A stretch of DNA of 64,000 bases from positions 992,001 through 1,056,000 of the forward strand of contig NZ_JAKRKC020000002.1 in NCBI RefSeq assembly GCF_022664455.2, in the 5' to 3' direction. Source of the DNA: Actinomadura luzonensis (GTDB lineage Bacteria > Actinomycetota > Actinomycetes > Streptosporangiales > Streptosporangiaceae). This document shows, piece by piece, positions 16,379 to 26,777 of this stretch. The position numbers were made by a program, and so were the translations under genes. Below the pieces are notes generated by a model. That model ran no database searches, was not told the DNA's origin, and saw only the letters and a list, made by a program, of their open reading frames with translations. Positions within the stretch are counted from its first letter, which is position 1. Every line of letters begins with the position of its first letter.

Positions 16379-17158
16379 TCAGGGCTTGCGGCCGACGCCC
16401 ACGTAGCCGAAGTCGACGCCGTTGCCCGGCGCCATCGGGTCGTCGGGACGCCAGCCCGCCGGGTACGTCAGCCCCGGCTCGACCAGCTCGTAACCTTCGA
16501 AGAAGCGCAGGACGCCGTCGCGGTCGCGCAGGTTGAGCGCGGCCGTGGCCTTGCGGTAGATCTCCAGCGCCTGCTCCGTGGTGTCCGGCGTGGCGTCCAC
16601 GGCGTGGCTGATCACCAGGTGGCTGCCCGGGACGCTCGCCTCGCGCAGCTTCGCCACCACGTCGTAGGCCGGCTCGTCGGGGATGAAGTGCAGGATCGCC
16701 AGCGCCAGGAACGCCACTGGCTGCTTGAAGTCGACCAGCCCGGCGAGCTTGTCGAGCAGCGCGTCGGCCTCGCGCACGTCGGCCTGGAGGAAGTCGACGT
16801 TGTCCTTCCTGGCCAGCAGCGCCCGCCCGTGCACGCACACGACCGAGTCGTAGTCCACGTAGACGACGCGGGCCTCGGGGGCGATCTCATGGGTGTTGCC
16901 CTGGGTGGGCAGGCCGGCGCCCAGGTCGACGATCTGCCGCACGCCCTGGTCCACGAGATGACGGACCGCGCGGCGCAGGAACGCCCGGTTGGCGCGGGCC
17001 CCCTCCTTGGTGTGCGGGAAGTTCTTCAGGATCTGTTCCGCGGCCGCCCGGTCCGCCGCGAAGTTGTCCTTGCCGTCGAGGTAGTAGTCGTACATGCGCG
17101 CGACGTTGGGGACGTTGGGGTCCACCCCCTCCGGGGCACTGTCCACGATTGCTCCCAT
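16379..17158 (-). CDS. DUF574-family SAM-dependent methyltransferase
   Basis: 259 residues typical of the actinomycete DUF574 (Methyltransf_19) family: NVARMYDYYLDGKDNFAADR at residues ~17-36 is the family hallmark, IVDLGAGLPTQGN is the SAM-binding motif I, and VVYVDYDSVV is motif II. Genomes of this group carry many paralogues. Substrate unknown; some are thought to act in secondary metabolism. No operon partner. The ATG at 17158 follows an A/G-rich stretch. Confidence 0.9.
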   Translation of the reverse strand: MGAIVDSAPEGVDPNVPNVARMYDYYLDGKDNFAADRAAAEQILKNFPHTKEGARANRAFLRRAVRHLVDQGVRQIVDLGAGLPTQGNTHEIAPEARVVYVDYDSVVCVHGRALLARKDNVDFLQADVREADALLDKLAGLVDFKQPVAFLALAILHFIPDEPAYDVVAKLREASVPGSHLVISHAVDATPDTTEQALEIYRKATAALNLRDRDGVLRFFEGYELVEPGLTYPAGWRPDDPMAPGNGVDFGYVGVGRKP

Positions 17159-17208
17159 GCTTTCGCCTCTTTCGGGGCGATCATAGCCGCGCGGCCCCGT
17201 GGTCCACT

Positions 17209-17222
17209 CGAATATCGTTCGG
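17209..17222. repeat. Second copy of the 14-bp CGAATATCGTTCGG element
   Basis: Identical to 741-754, here about 50 bp upstream of the DUF574 methyltransferase start and in the opposite orientation to that gene. CGAA and TTCG arms make it an imperfect palindrome. May be a shared regulatory site or coincidence. Confidence 0.3.
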
Positions 17223-17263
17223 CAACAGGGGGCAGTGAGACGTAGATCACCCTTGACCCGGCG

Positions 17264-17299
17264 CCCCGGCGGCGGCCCGGACCGGGCCCGCCGCCGGGG
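17264..17299 (-). terminator. GC-rich hairpin after the DAHP synthase gene
   Basis: Two near-perfect 17-18-bp arms (17264-17280 and 17282-17299) face each other around a single A, just beyond the DAHP synthase stop at 17315. Strong stem without a T-run, as is usual for actinomycete terminators. Confidence 0.6.
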
Positions 17300-17314
17300 G
17301 AGTGAGCGCCCGGG

Positions 17315-18652
17315 TCAGCCGCGGTAGAGCTCCGCGACGCGGAAGGCGAGGTCGAGGGACTGGCTGCGGTTGAGGCGGGGGTCGCAGGCCGTCTCGTAGC
17401 GGGTGGCGAGGTCGGTCTCGACGATGCCGTGGCCACCGCCCACGCACTCGGTGACGTCGTCGCCGGTGAACTCGATGTGGATGCCGCCCGGGTGGGTGCC
17501 GAGCGAGCGGTGCACCTCGAAGAAGCCCGCCACCTCGTCGAGCACGTCGTCGAGCCGCCGCGTCTTGTGCCCGCTCGGCGCCTCGAACGTGTTGCCGTGC
17601 ATCGGGTCGCAGATCCACGCCACCTGCGCCCCGGCCGCCGTGACCTCCTTGACCAGCGCGGGCAGGTGCTCGCGGATCTTGGTGGCGCCCATCCGGGTGA
17701 TGAACGTGAGCCGCCCCGGCTCGTTGGCCGGGTTGAGCCGCTCGACCAGCGCCAGGGCCTCCTGCGGCGTCGTCGTCGGCCCGAGCTTGACGCCGATGGG
17801 GTTGCGGATGCGGGCGAAGAAGTCGACGTGCGCGCCGTCGAGCTGCCGGGTGCGCTCGCCGATCCAGACCATGTGCGCCGACACGTCGTACGGCAGCCCC
17901 GTGCGCGAGTCGATGCGGGTGAGCGCCCGGTCGTAGTCGAGGATCAGCGCCTCGTGCGAGGAGTAGAACTCGACCGTGTGGAACTCCTCCGGGTCGGCCC
18001 CGCAGGCCCGCATGAAGGCCAGCGCCTGGTCGATCTCCCTGGCCAGCTGCTCGTAGCGGCGGCCGGCCGGCGAGCCGGCCACGAAGTCCTGGTTCCAGGC
18101 GTGCACCTGCCGCAGGTCGGCGTAGCCGCCCTTGGTGAAGGCGCGCGCCAGGTTGAGCGTCACGGCCGAGGAGTGGTACGCCTTGAGCAGCCGCCACGGA
18201 TCGGGCCTGCGGGACTCGGCGGTGAAGTCGAAGCCGTTGACCATGTCGCCGCGGTAGGCGGGCAGCTCGACGCCGTCGCGCACCTCCGTCGGCTTGGAGC
18301 GCGGCTTGGCGAACTGCCCGGCCACGCGGCCGATCTTGACGACCGGCACCTTGCCCGCGTAGGTCAGCACGATCGCCATCTGCAGCAACGTCTTCAGCTT
18401 GTTGCGGACGTTGTCGGCGGTCGCGCCGGAGAAGGTCTCGGCGCAGTCGCCGCCCTGCAGGACGAACGCCTCGCCGCGGGCGACGGCGGCCAGCTGGTCC
18501 TTCAGCTGGTCGCACTCGCCGGCGAACACCAAGGGAGGCAGGCCGCCGAGCTCGGCGACGACCTTGTCGAGCTCGCTGCGATCGGGCCAGTCGGGCTGCT
18601 GGGCCGCGGGGAGGGCTCGCCAGGAATCGAGATCCAGTAGATTGCTGCTCAC
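17315..18652 (-). CDS. 3-deoxy-7-phosphoheptulonate synthase, class II
   Basis: 445 residues matching plant-type (class II) DAHP synthases across the whole length: PPLVFAGECDQLK, EAFVLQGGDCAETF, VGRVAGQFAKPRSKP-like segment, NGFDFTAESR, HMVWIGERTRQ, KLGPTTTP, PGRLTFITRMG, CDPMHGNT, GFFEVHRSLGTHPGGIH and DPRLNRSQSLDLAF. It condenses phosphoenolpyruvate with erythrose 4-phosphate, the first shikimate step. GTG start at 18652: TACCCT lies 8 nt upstream and no ribosome binding site is visible, suggesting a leaderless mRNA. Confidence 0.93.
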   Translation of the reverse strand: MSSNLLDLDSWRALPAAQQPDWPDRSELDKVVAELGGLPPLVFAGECDQLKDQLAAVARGEAFVLQGGDCAETFSGATADNVRNKLKTLLQMAIVLTYAGKVPVVKIGRVAGQFAKPRSKPTEVRDGVELPAYRGDMVNGFDFTAESRRPDPWRLLKAYHSSAVTLNLARAFTKGGYADLRQVHAWNQDFVAGSPAGRRYEQLAREIDQALAFMRACGADPEEFHTVEFYSSHEALILDYDRALTRIDSRTGLPYDVSAHMVWIGERTRQLDGAHVDFFARIRNPIGVKLGPTTTPQEALALVERLNPANEPGRLTFITRMGATKIREHLPALVKEVTAAGAQVAWICDPMHGNTFEAPSGHKTRRLDDVLDEVAGFFEVHRSLGTHPGGIHIEFTGDDVTECVGGGHGIVETDLATRYETACDPRLNRSQSLDLAFRVAELYRG

Positions 18653-18723
18653 GAGATACGAGGGTATTCCACGGAGCCGGTCGCTACCGACCCTGTTGTC
18701 CACGTTTTGGCCATCGCCTTGGC

Positions 18724-19941
18724 TCAGCGTTCGCCGGGCGCGGGCGCGACCTCCGGGGTCTCCACGTGCTCGGGCCGCACCCCCATCCCGACCAGGCGCG
18801 GCGCCAGCCGGTTGAGCAGCGGCACCCGCGTCACGTCGCGCGGCAGGGCGGAGGCGTCGAACCGGCCGCCCAGGGCCCGCCTGATGAGCAGGCGCTGGGC
18901 CACCCGCTGGGCCGTCTGCGTGATCACCGTGGCCGGCATGCGCCGCCGCTGCAGCCGGTGCAGCAGCGACTCGGGGATCGGCGCGCCGGCCCTCAGCGGG
19001 GCGGCGAGCAGGTTGGCGGTGGCCACCGCGTCCTGGACGGCGAGGTTGATCCCGACCCCGAACACCGGCGACATCGCGTGCGCGGCGTCGCCGATGCACA
19101 GGAAGCCGGGCCGGTGCCAGCGGCGCAGCCGGTCGACGGCCACGGTGAGCACGCTGACGTCGTCGTAGCCCTGGAGCTGCCCGACGCGGCCGGCGAGGAA
19201 GGGCAGCAGCCGCGCGACGGGCCGGCGCAGCGCCTCGATGCCGGCGGCCGTCAGCCGGTCGTAGCCGCCCTTAGGGATGAGGTAGGCGAGCTGCCAGTAG
19301 TCGACCCGGTTGATGCCGACCATCATGTGGCCGGGGGAGACGCGCAGGAACGTGTCCTCGGGGTCGCCGTCCGCGAAGGGCAGCCGGAACCACACCACGT
19401 CCATCGGCGCGCCCAGCTCCTTGGGGGCCAGGCCGGCCCGGCGGCGCAGCGCCGAGTGCCGGCCGTCGGCGGCCACCGTCAGGTCGGCGCGCAGCTCGTG
19501 CTCGCCGGAGTCGTCGCGGTAGCGCAGCCCGCGCACCGCGCCGCCCTCGCGGATCAGGTCGTACGCCTCGGCCCGCATCAGCAGCCGGAAGCCGGGGTAG
19601 CGGGCGGCCGCCGACGTGACGATGTTCAGGAAGTCCCACTGCGGGACGAAGGCGATGTAGTCGTAGGGCGGCGGCAGCCGGCGCAGGGACGCCAGCCTGA
19701 TCGTGCCCTGGTCGGTGCGCAGCCCGAGGTCGCGCACCTTGCGGTGGGGCAGTTTCAGCAGCTCGCCGGCGAGCCCCAGCTCGTCGAGCACGCGCAGGGT
19801 CGAGGGGTGGATCGTGTCGCCGCGGAAGTCCCGCAGGAAGTCGGCGTGCTTCTCCAGGAGCGTGACCGGCACGCCCGCTCTGGCCAGCAGCAGGGCGAGC
19901 ATCGCGCCCGCCGGGCCGCCGCCCGCTATCACGCATGTCAT
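18724..19941 (-). CDS. FAD-dependent monooxygenase (PHBH-type)
   Basis: 405 residues of the PF01494 aromatic-hydroxylase-like group. Motifs: the dinucleotide fold GGGPAGAMLALLLARAG at the N-terminus, DG motif VAADGRHSALRRRAG, and the FAD ribityl-binding GDAAHAMSPVFGVGINLA. The absence of an extended C-terminal domain fits a single-component hydroxylase. It lies 71 nt downstream of the DAHP synthase start, in the same direction, but with its own upstream region. Substrate unknown; possibly an aromatic polyketide or a xenobiotic phenol. Confidence 0.87.
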   Translation of the reverse strand: MTCVIAGGGPAGAMLALLLARAGVPVTLLEKHADFLRDFRGDTIHPSTLRVLDELGLAGELLKLPHRKVRDLGLRTDQGTIRLASLRRLPPPYDYIAFVPQWDFLNIVTSAAARYPGFRLLMRAEAYDLIREGGAVRGLRYRDDSGEHELRADLTVAADGRHSALRRRAGLAPKELGAPMDVVWFRLPFADGDPEDTFLRVSPGHMMVGINRVDYWQLAYLIPKGGYDRLTAAGIEALRRPVARLLPFLAGRVGQLQGYDDVSVLTVAVDRLRRWHRPGFLCIGDAAHAMSPVFGVGINLAVQDAVATANLLAAPLRAGAPIPESLLHRLQRRRMPATVITQTAQRVAQRLLIRRALGGRFDASALPRDVTRVPLLNRLAPRLVGMGVRPEHVETPEVAPAPGER

Positions 19942-19944
19942 AAT

Positions 19945-19958
19945 TCATCACCCGATGA
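19945..19958. promoter_or_regulatory. Short inverted repeat before the FAD monooxygenase gene
   Basis: TCATC-ACCC-GATGA lies just upstream of the start codon at 19941. It could be an operator of a TetR/MarR-type regulator encoded elsewhere. Weak evidence. Confidence 0.25.
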
Positions 19959-20062
19959 GATTGTCGCAACGCCGGCGCGAAGAAGCAAGGGCCCCGTGCC
20001 ATCCGGCGTGCCCGAGCGGCCGAAGTACATGCGTGAGCCGCCTCTCGCCTCGGAAGTGGACC

Positions 20063-21130
20063 ATGAACGACGACCTCCACGCCCTCTCCGGCCCCTACGC
20101 CGTGCACGCGCTGCCGTACGGGGAGTGGGTGCTGTTCGAGGAGCACCTGCGCGGCTGCGGGACGTGCGGGACGGAGGTGCGGCGGCTGCGGGAGACGGCC
20201 GCGCGGCTGGCGGAGGCGGTGGCCGCGCCGCCGCCCCCGCCGCTGCGGACCCGCCTGCTCACCGCCGCCTACCGCCGCCGGCCCTGGCCGCCCGGCCTGC
20301 ATGCAACGCCCGGGACCCCCTCCAGGCCCGCCCCCCGGCCCGTCCCCGGCCCCGACACGAGCCCCGACGCGAGCCCCGACGCGAGCCCGGACACCGGCCA
20401 GGGCGAGGCGAGGGCGGAGGCGCGAGAGCCGGGTGACGCCGACGCGGCGACGGTCGTCGAGTTGCCCCGCACGGCGGTCATGGCGAGGGCGCCTCAGGGG
20501 GCGGCGGCGCCGCGCGTGGAGGGGACGGCGGGCGCGGCCGGGGCGGTGCGGGCCCGGGGGCGGGCCTACCGGGCGGTGGCCGGGCTGGCGGCGGCGTGCG
20601 CGGCGGTCGCCGTCGGCCTCGGCGCGCTCGCCCTGGACGCCCGCCGCGACGCCGCCGGCCTCGCCGCCGTCAACCACCGGCTCAGCGACGCCAACGACCG
20701 CCTCATCGCGGCCAACGACCGGCTGAGCGCCGTCAACGAGCGCCTCACCGGCGTCAACGACCGCCTCGGCGCCGCCGGCCGGCAGGTCGTCGCCGTGTTG
20801 TCCGCGCCGGACGCGAGGACGGTCCGCCATCCGGCCACCTCGGGCGGCACCGCCACCCTGGTGCTCTCGCGCTCGGCGGCCCGCCTGCTGTTCACCACCT
20901 CCGGCCTGCCCGAGCTGCCCGCCTCGAAGGGCTACGAGCTGTGGCTGACGGGCCGGGACGGGCCGCGCCCGGCCGGGCTCCTGGGCCGCGCCGAGGAGGG
21001 CGTCACCGCGCCCGTGGTGGTCACGCCGCGTCCCGGCGAGGCGCGGGTGGCGCTCACGGTCGAGCCCGCGCGCGGCTCGCGGCGGCCGACCACCGCGCCG
21101 GTCCTGCTGGCGGACCTGCCCGGCGCGTGA
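20063..21130 (+). CDS. RskA-like anti-sigma factor with zinc-binding motif
   Basis: 355 residues. The cytoplasmic N-terminus holds HLRGCGTC, an exact HxxxCxxC anti-sigma zinc motif around residue 32-39. A Pro/Asp-rich linker (about 90-130), one membrane span near residue 180, a five-heptad NxRLxxA coiled-coil (residues 204-238) and an RskA-type extracytoplasmic domain follow (GYELWLTGRDGP, VALTVEPARG). Such proteins hold an ECF sigma factor until cleaved. No sigma gene is adjacent, so the partner must be elsewhere. ATG follows GGAAGTGGA. Confidence 0.85.
   Translation: MNDDLHALSGPYAVHALPYGEWVLFEEHLRGCGTCGTEVRRLRETAARLAEAVAAPPPPPLRTRLLTAAYRRRPWPPGLHATPGTPSRPAPRPVPGPDTSPDASPDASPDTGQGEARAEAREPGDADAATVVELPRTAVMARAPQGAAAPRVEGTAGAAGAVRARGRAYRAVAGLAAACAAVAVGLGALALDARRDAAGLAAVNHRLSDANDRLIAANDRLSAVNERLTGVNDRLGAAGRQVVAVLSAPDARTVRHPATSGGTATLVLSRSAARLLFTTSGLPELPASKGYELWLTGRDGPRPAGLLGRAEEGVTAPVVVTPRPGEARVALTVEPARGSRRPTTAPVLLADLPGA
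20672..20776 (+). repeat. Five 21-bp heptad-coding repeats
   Basis: Five consecutive 21-bp units encode NxRLxxA/V heptads in the anti-sigma factor, with Asn and Leu at fixed spacing as in a coiled coil just outside the membrane. Confidence 0.8.
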
Positions 21131-21145
21131 AGGAGGACCCTGGGC

Positions 21146-21169
21146 AAAGATCGCTTTTCACGAGATAGT
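21146..21169 (+). promoter_or_regulatory. Candidate leaderless promoter of the M64 peptidase gene
   Basis: GATAGT (21164-21169) ends 7 nt before the ATG at 21177, and a 4/6 -35 match TGGGCA lies at 21141-21146 with a 17-bp spacer. The arrangement copies other leaderless starts in the window. Confidence 0.4.
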
Positions 21170-21176
21170 GCGAGAC

Positions 21177-23420
21177 ATGCGTAGATCAGCGGCCCTGCTC
21201 CCGGCCGTCGTCCTGCTGTGCGCGGCGCTGTCCCCGGCCCCGGCCGCCGCCGCGGAGCCCGGCGCCGCGACGGTCGTGCCCGTGCAGGTCACCGGCCCGC
21301 CGGCCAAGCGGTTCAACCTCATCGTCATGGGCGACGGCTACACCGAGGCCGACCAGGCGAAGTTCCGGGCCGACGTGGACCGGCACCTCAACGTCATGTG
21401 GTCGATCGAGCCGTTCAAGTCCTACCGGAACTACGTCAACGTCTACCGGATCGACATCGTCTCCGGCGAGTCCGGCGTCAGCTGCGACCCCGGCCTCGAC
21501 GCCCCGCGCCGCACCACCCCGCTGAGCATGGGCTTCTGGGGCCGCTGCAACCCGGCGAGCGTCCAGCGCCTCATCACCATGGACAACGCCGCCGCCACCC
21601 GCTACGCCGACCTGGTGACCGGCGCCACGTCCGGCAACCGGCAGATCCTCGCCCTGGCCAACAGCGGCACCTACGGCGGCGCCGGCGGCTCGTACGCCAC
21701 CGCCTCGGGCAGCAACAGCATGTCGGCCCTGATCAGCCCGCACGAGCTGGGCCACTCGCTGGGCGGCCTGCAGGACGAGTACGACTACTACCAGCGCGGC
21801 GTCCCCGGCGGCGCCTACACCGGCCCCGAGCCGGCCAGCGCCCACCACACCCTGCTCACCGAGCAACAGCTCCGCGACCAGCGGCGCAAGTGGTGGCGCT
21901 GGCTGGGCGAGCCGAGCGAGTCCGGCGGCCCGATCGGCCGCTACGAGGGCGGCCTCTACTACACGAGCGGCGTGTGGCGGCCGAGCGCGCACTCGATGAT
22001 GAAGACCCTCGGCTACTACTACGACCAGGTCGCCCGCGAGGTGATGACGCAGCGCATCACCGCCAAGACCGCCGTCGTCCAGGACGCGACGCCGGCCGGC
22101 GCGCCCGTCGGGGCCGACCGGGTCCTGTGGGTGGAGCCGATGCGCCCGGTCAGCCACTCGCTGACGACCACCTGGAGCGTGGACGGCCGCGTCCTGCCCG
22201 GCGACCGCGACGCGCTCGACCTGCGCACGCTGGGTCTCGCGCCGGGCACGCACACGGTCACGGCCACCGTCGCCGACCCGACCGGCTTCGTCCGCGACCC
22301 GGCGATCAGGGCCGCGCTCACCGGCACCCGCACCTGGAGCGTGGACACCGCGCTCACCACCCCGCCCGACGGGACCGAGCCCGCCGTCGTCTCCTCGACG
22401 CCCACGGACCGGCCGCTCGGCCGCGCCGACGTCGTCCACGTCGAGACCACCCACCCCGCCGCGGAGATCCCCCGGATCACCTGGACGCTCGACGGGAAGG
22501 AGACCGAGGGCGGCACCGAGCTGGACCTCGGCGCGCTCGGCCTGGCGGCGGGCGGCCACACCCTCACCGCGTCGCTCGGCGGGCGCACGCTCACCTGGCA
22601 GGTCGACGCCGAGCCGCCGGTCACGGCGTACGAGCTGTCGCAGCCGCTGGCCCGCGCCGGCGACACCTACGTCTACAACGGCCCCTTCACCATGCGGCTC
22701 ACCGGCGCCGACGACCGCGCCGGCCACGTGGTCGCGGAGTCGCGGGTGGACGGCGACGGCTGGTTCAACTACTTCGGCTGGCCCACCTCCTCCGAGCTGC
22801 CGTGGACGTTCTCCGAGCAGGGCACTGTCATCGACTCGCTGGTGTACGGCAAGCTGCCGCGCGGCCGCCACACGGTCGAGTACCGCTCGATCGACGCGGC
22901 CGGCAACACGGGCGCGGCGAGGAGCTTCACCGTCACCACGATCGCCCCGCCGCCCGCCTGCACCCGCACGCTCACCGGCGAGCACCGGGGCCCGCTGGCC
23001 GCCGCCGCCGGCGTCACCTGCCTCGACCACGCGCAGGTCACCGGCCCGGTCACGGTCCGCCCCGGCGCGTCGCTGGTGGCCACCGGCGGGCGCGTCACGG
23101 GCGCGCTGGCCGCCGCGGACCCGGCCGCCGTGCACCTGCTCGGCGCCCGCGTCGAGGGCGCGCTGACCGTCTCGGGGGCCGGGGAGCTGGTGGTCGTGGG
23201 AGCCGAGGTGCGCGGCGCGGCGCTGCTGACCGGCAACACCGCGCCGGTCCTGTCCGGCACCACGGTCAGGGGCGCGCTCGCCTGCTCGGGCAACACCGCC
23301 GCCCCCGCCGACCTCGGCGTCCCGAACGACCTGGCCGGCGCCGGGGCCGGGCAGTGCGGCCGGCTATCCCACGGCGTCCAGGGAGGGGCGTACGAGGCGG
23401 TCCAGCACCTGGGACAGTGA
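21177..23420 (+). CDS. Secreted M64-family (IgA peptidase-type) zinc metallopeptidase
   Basis: 747 residues with a Sec signal peptide (MRRSAALLPAVVLLCAALS then APAAAAEPG). The M64 catalytic domain has NLIVMGDGYTEADQ near residue 40 and HELGHSLGGLQDEYD, where His189, Glu190 and His193 bind zinc. Two or three Ig-like segments follow (about 290-590). The last ~150 residues form repeats such as VTGPVTVRPGASL and VEGALTV that look like a bactofilin-type beta-helix. Extracellular protein degradation. The 3' end overlaps the convergent kinase gene by 57 nt. Confidence 0.88.
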   Translation: MRRSAALLPAVVLLCAALSPAPAAAAEPGAATVVPVQVTGPPAKRFNLIVMGDGYTEADQAKFRADVDRHLNVMWSIEPFKSYRNYVNVYRIDIVSGESGVSCDPGLDAPRRTTPLSMGFWGRCNPASVQRLITMDNAAATRYADLVTGATSGNRQILALANSGTYGGAGGSYATASGSNSMSALISPHELGHSLGGLQDEYDYYQRGVPGGAYTGPEPASAHHTLLTEQQLRDQRRKWWRWLGEPSESGGPIGRYEGGLYYTSGVWRPSAHSMMKTLGYYYDQVAREVMTQRITAKTAVVQDATPAGAPVGADRVLWVEPMRPVSHSLTTTWSVDGRVLPGDRDALDLRTLGLAPGTHTVTATVADPTGFVRDPAIRAALTGTRTWSVDTALTTPPDGTEPAVVSSTPTDRPLGRADVVHVETTHPAAEIPRITWTLDGKETEGGTELDLGALGLAAGGHTLTASLGGRTLTWQVDAEPPVTAYELSQPLARAGDTYVYNGPFTMRLTGADDRAGHVVAESRVDGDGWFNYFGWPTSSELPWTFSEQGTVIDSLVYGKLPRGRHTVEYRSIDAAGNTGAARSFTVTTIAPPPACTRTLTGEHRGPLAAAAGVTCLDHAQVTGPVTVRPGASLVATGGRVTGALAAADPAAVHLLGARVEGALTVSGAGELVVVGAEVRGAALLTGNTAPVLSGTTVRGALACSGNTAAPADLGVPNDLAGAGAGQCGRLSHGVQGGAYEAVQHLGQ

Positions 23421-24371
23421 GCTGAAGGCCGCGTCGCGCAGCCTGGCGTACTCCTCCTCGGGATACTGGCGGGGCCCGTTCTCGGCCAGCAGGATCAGCG
23501 ACAGGTAGGCCCGGTAGAGGTCGAGCCGGGTCAGCGCAGCGGGCGTCAGCTCCAGCGGCGTCACCTCGCGGTAGCCCGCCAGCAGCGGATCGTCCTCGCG
23601 CAGCTCGCCGAAGATGGTCGGCGTGACGAACTCGGCGACCGGGTCGCCCCAGAACGCCCGCTCGTGGTCGATGAGGGCCTGGATGCGGGGCGTGCCGCGC
23701 AGGTCGAGGAAGACGTTGCCCACCCACACGTCGAAGTGCACCAGGTGGGGGACCGTGACCTCGTCCAGCACGGGCGCGGCGGCCTCGAACACGGCCATGA
23801 TCTGCGCGGCCGGCCGGGGCAGCGGAGTCGGCCAGCGCCCGGTGTCGGCGAGCAGCGCCCGCACCATCGCCAGGAACGCCTCCCGCCAGGTGGCGCCGGT
23901 GATGCCGGCGTGCGGGTAGCCGAACACCTCGCCGGTCACCCCGTTGAACCTGGCCAGCAGGCGGCCCAGCTCGCGGCGCAGCTCGGCGCCGCGGCCGGGG
24001 TCGACGGACTCCTGGGCCAGGTTCCACGAGACCCCGTCGAGCGCGGCCAGCATGAGGTAGTCGCCGCCGAGCACCGGGTCGTCGAACCCGGCGTGCAGCA
24101 GCCCGGCCACCGGCACGCCGGCGCCGGCCGCCAGCGCGATGGCGTCGGCCTCCGTGCGCAGCAGGTTGCGCTCGTAGCTGAGCTGCTCCAGCTCGGGCGG
24201 CGGGGCCACCTTCAGCACCACCTCGCGCCCGTCCAGCAGGGCCAGCCGCCACACCGCGTTGGCGTAGCCGTCGGTCAGCTCGGTGGCCGACGCGACGCCG
24301 GCGCCGAGGGCCCGCCGGGCCAGGGCGTCGAGCTCGGCGGGCGATAACCGGCGTTTGGTCCTGCTGTCCAC
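23364..24371 (-). CDS. Aminoglycoside-phosphotransferase-fold kinase
   Basis: 335 residues of the APH/choline-kinase fold: VVLKVAPP carries the ATP-binding lysine, HFDVWVGNV is the HxDxxxxN catalytic loop and IDHERAFWGDP the metal-binding segment. Lies 17 nt after cebR in the same direction with AGGAG before its GTG start, so it is probably transcribed with the cellobiose operon. It may phosphorylate a sugar or other small molecule, not necessarily an antibiotic. Confidence 0.82.
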   Translation of the reverse strand: MDSRTKRRLSPAELDALARRALGAGVASATELTDGYANAVWRLALLDGREVVLKVAPPPELEQLSYERNLLRTEADAIALAAGAGVPVAGLLHAGFDDPVLGGDYLMLAALDGVSWNLAQESVDPGRGAELRRELGRLLARFNGVTGEVFGYPHAGITGATWREAFLAMVRALLADTGRWPTPLPRPAAQIMAVFEAAAPVLDEVTVPHLVHFDVWVGNVFLDLRGTPRIQALIDHERAFWGDPVAEFVTPTIFGELREDDPLLAGYREVTPLELTPAALTRLDLYRAYLSLILLAENGPRQYPEEEYARLRDAAFSSLSQVLDRLVRPSLDAVG

Positions 24372-24388
24372 GGGGCTCCTTCAGGGGG

Positions 24389-25367
24389 TCAGGCGGACTC
24401 CCGCCGGACGAGGTGGGTGTCGAGGATGACGACGGGCTGGCGCAGCTCCTCGCCGTTGATGCGGGCGACCAGGAGCTGCGCCATCTGCCGGCCCATGGCC
24501 TCCGTCGGCTGGTGGACGGTGGTGAGCGGCGGGTCGGCGTGCAGCGCGGCCTTGGAGTCGTCGAAGCCGATCACCGCGACGTCGTGCGGGATGCTGCGGC
24601 CCTCGGCCTTCAGCACCCGCATCGCGCCGAGCGCCATCGGGTCGGAGGCGGCGAAGACCGCGTCCAGCTCGGGATGGCGATGCAGCAGCTCCGCCATCGC
24701 CGCCGCGCCGCTCTGCTCCGAGAAGTCGCCGAAGGCGACCAGCTCGGACAGGCCCGAGGGCAGCAGCGCGTCGCGGTAGCCGGCCAGACGGTCGACGCCC
24801 ACGCCCATGTCCTGGGGGCCGGCGATGGCCGCGATCGCGCCGCGGCCGAGGCTGAGCAGGTGCTTGACCGCCTGCCTGGCCCCGGCCCTGTTGTCCATGT
24901 CGACGTAGCTGTACGGATCGAGGCCGACGGGGCGGCCGCCGAGCACGGTCGGCACGCCCATCGCCTCCAGCCGGCCCGGCAGCGGATCGGCGCCGTGCAG
25001 CGACAGCAGCAGCACGCCGTCGACGTGCTGCCCCGTCAGGTAGTGCTCCAGCCGCGCGTGCTCCTCCGGGGTGCGCGCCATCGCCAGGATGAGCTGCAAC
25101 CCGGTCTCGGCCAGCGCCGAGCCGATGCCGCGGATGGTGCCGGCGAAGTACGGCTCGTCGAACACCCTGAGCTGCGACTCCGACACCACCAGCGCCACCG
25201 TGTCCGTGCGGCGCGTCACCAGCGCGCGCGCCGCACGGTTGGGCACGTAGCCCAGCTCGCGAATGGCCAGCTCGACGGCCTCACGGGCCTTGGCGCTGAC
25301 GTTCGGCGAGCCGTTGATGACCCTCGACACCGTGCCCCGGCCTACACCTGCCCGGGCCGCTACGGCC

Positions 25368-25387
<20 letters not shown>
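24389..25387 (-). CDS. cebR: LacI-family repressor, CebR-like
   Basis: 332 residues: N-terminal LacI helix-turn-helix (TLEAVAARAGVGRGTVSRVI then NGSPNVSAKAR) and a periplasmic-binding-protein-like sensor domain ending with TTVHQPTEAMGRQMAQLL. In Streptomyces, CebR represses the cebEFG-bglC genes by binding a 14-bp TGGGAGCGCTCCCA palindrome until cellobiose or cellotriose releases it; two perfect copies lie upstream of cebE. The start overlaps the bglC 3' end by 20 nt; a CAGAAT box 7 nt upstream could give it a separate leaderless transcript. Confidence 0.9.

Positions 25388-26773
<1,386 letters not shown>

Positions 26774-26777
<4 letters not shown>

Noticed and set aside
21186..23135. Long minus-strand frame opposite the M64 gene
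   Set aside because: Low-complexity Gly/Arg/Ala translation without motifs; typical shadow of a GC-rich gene.
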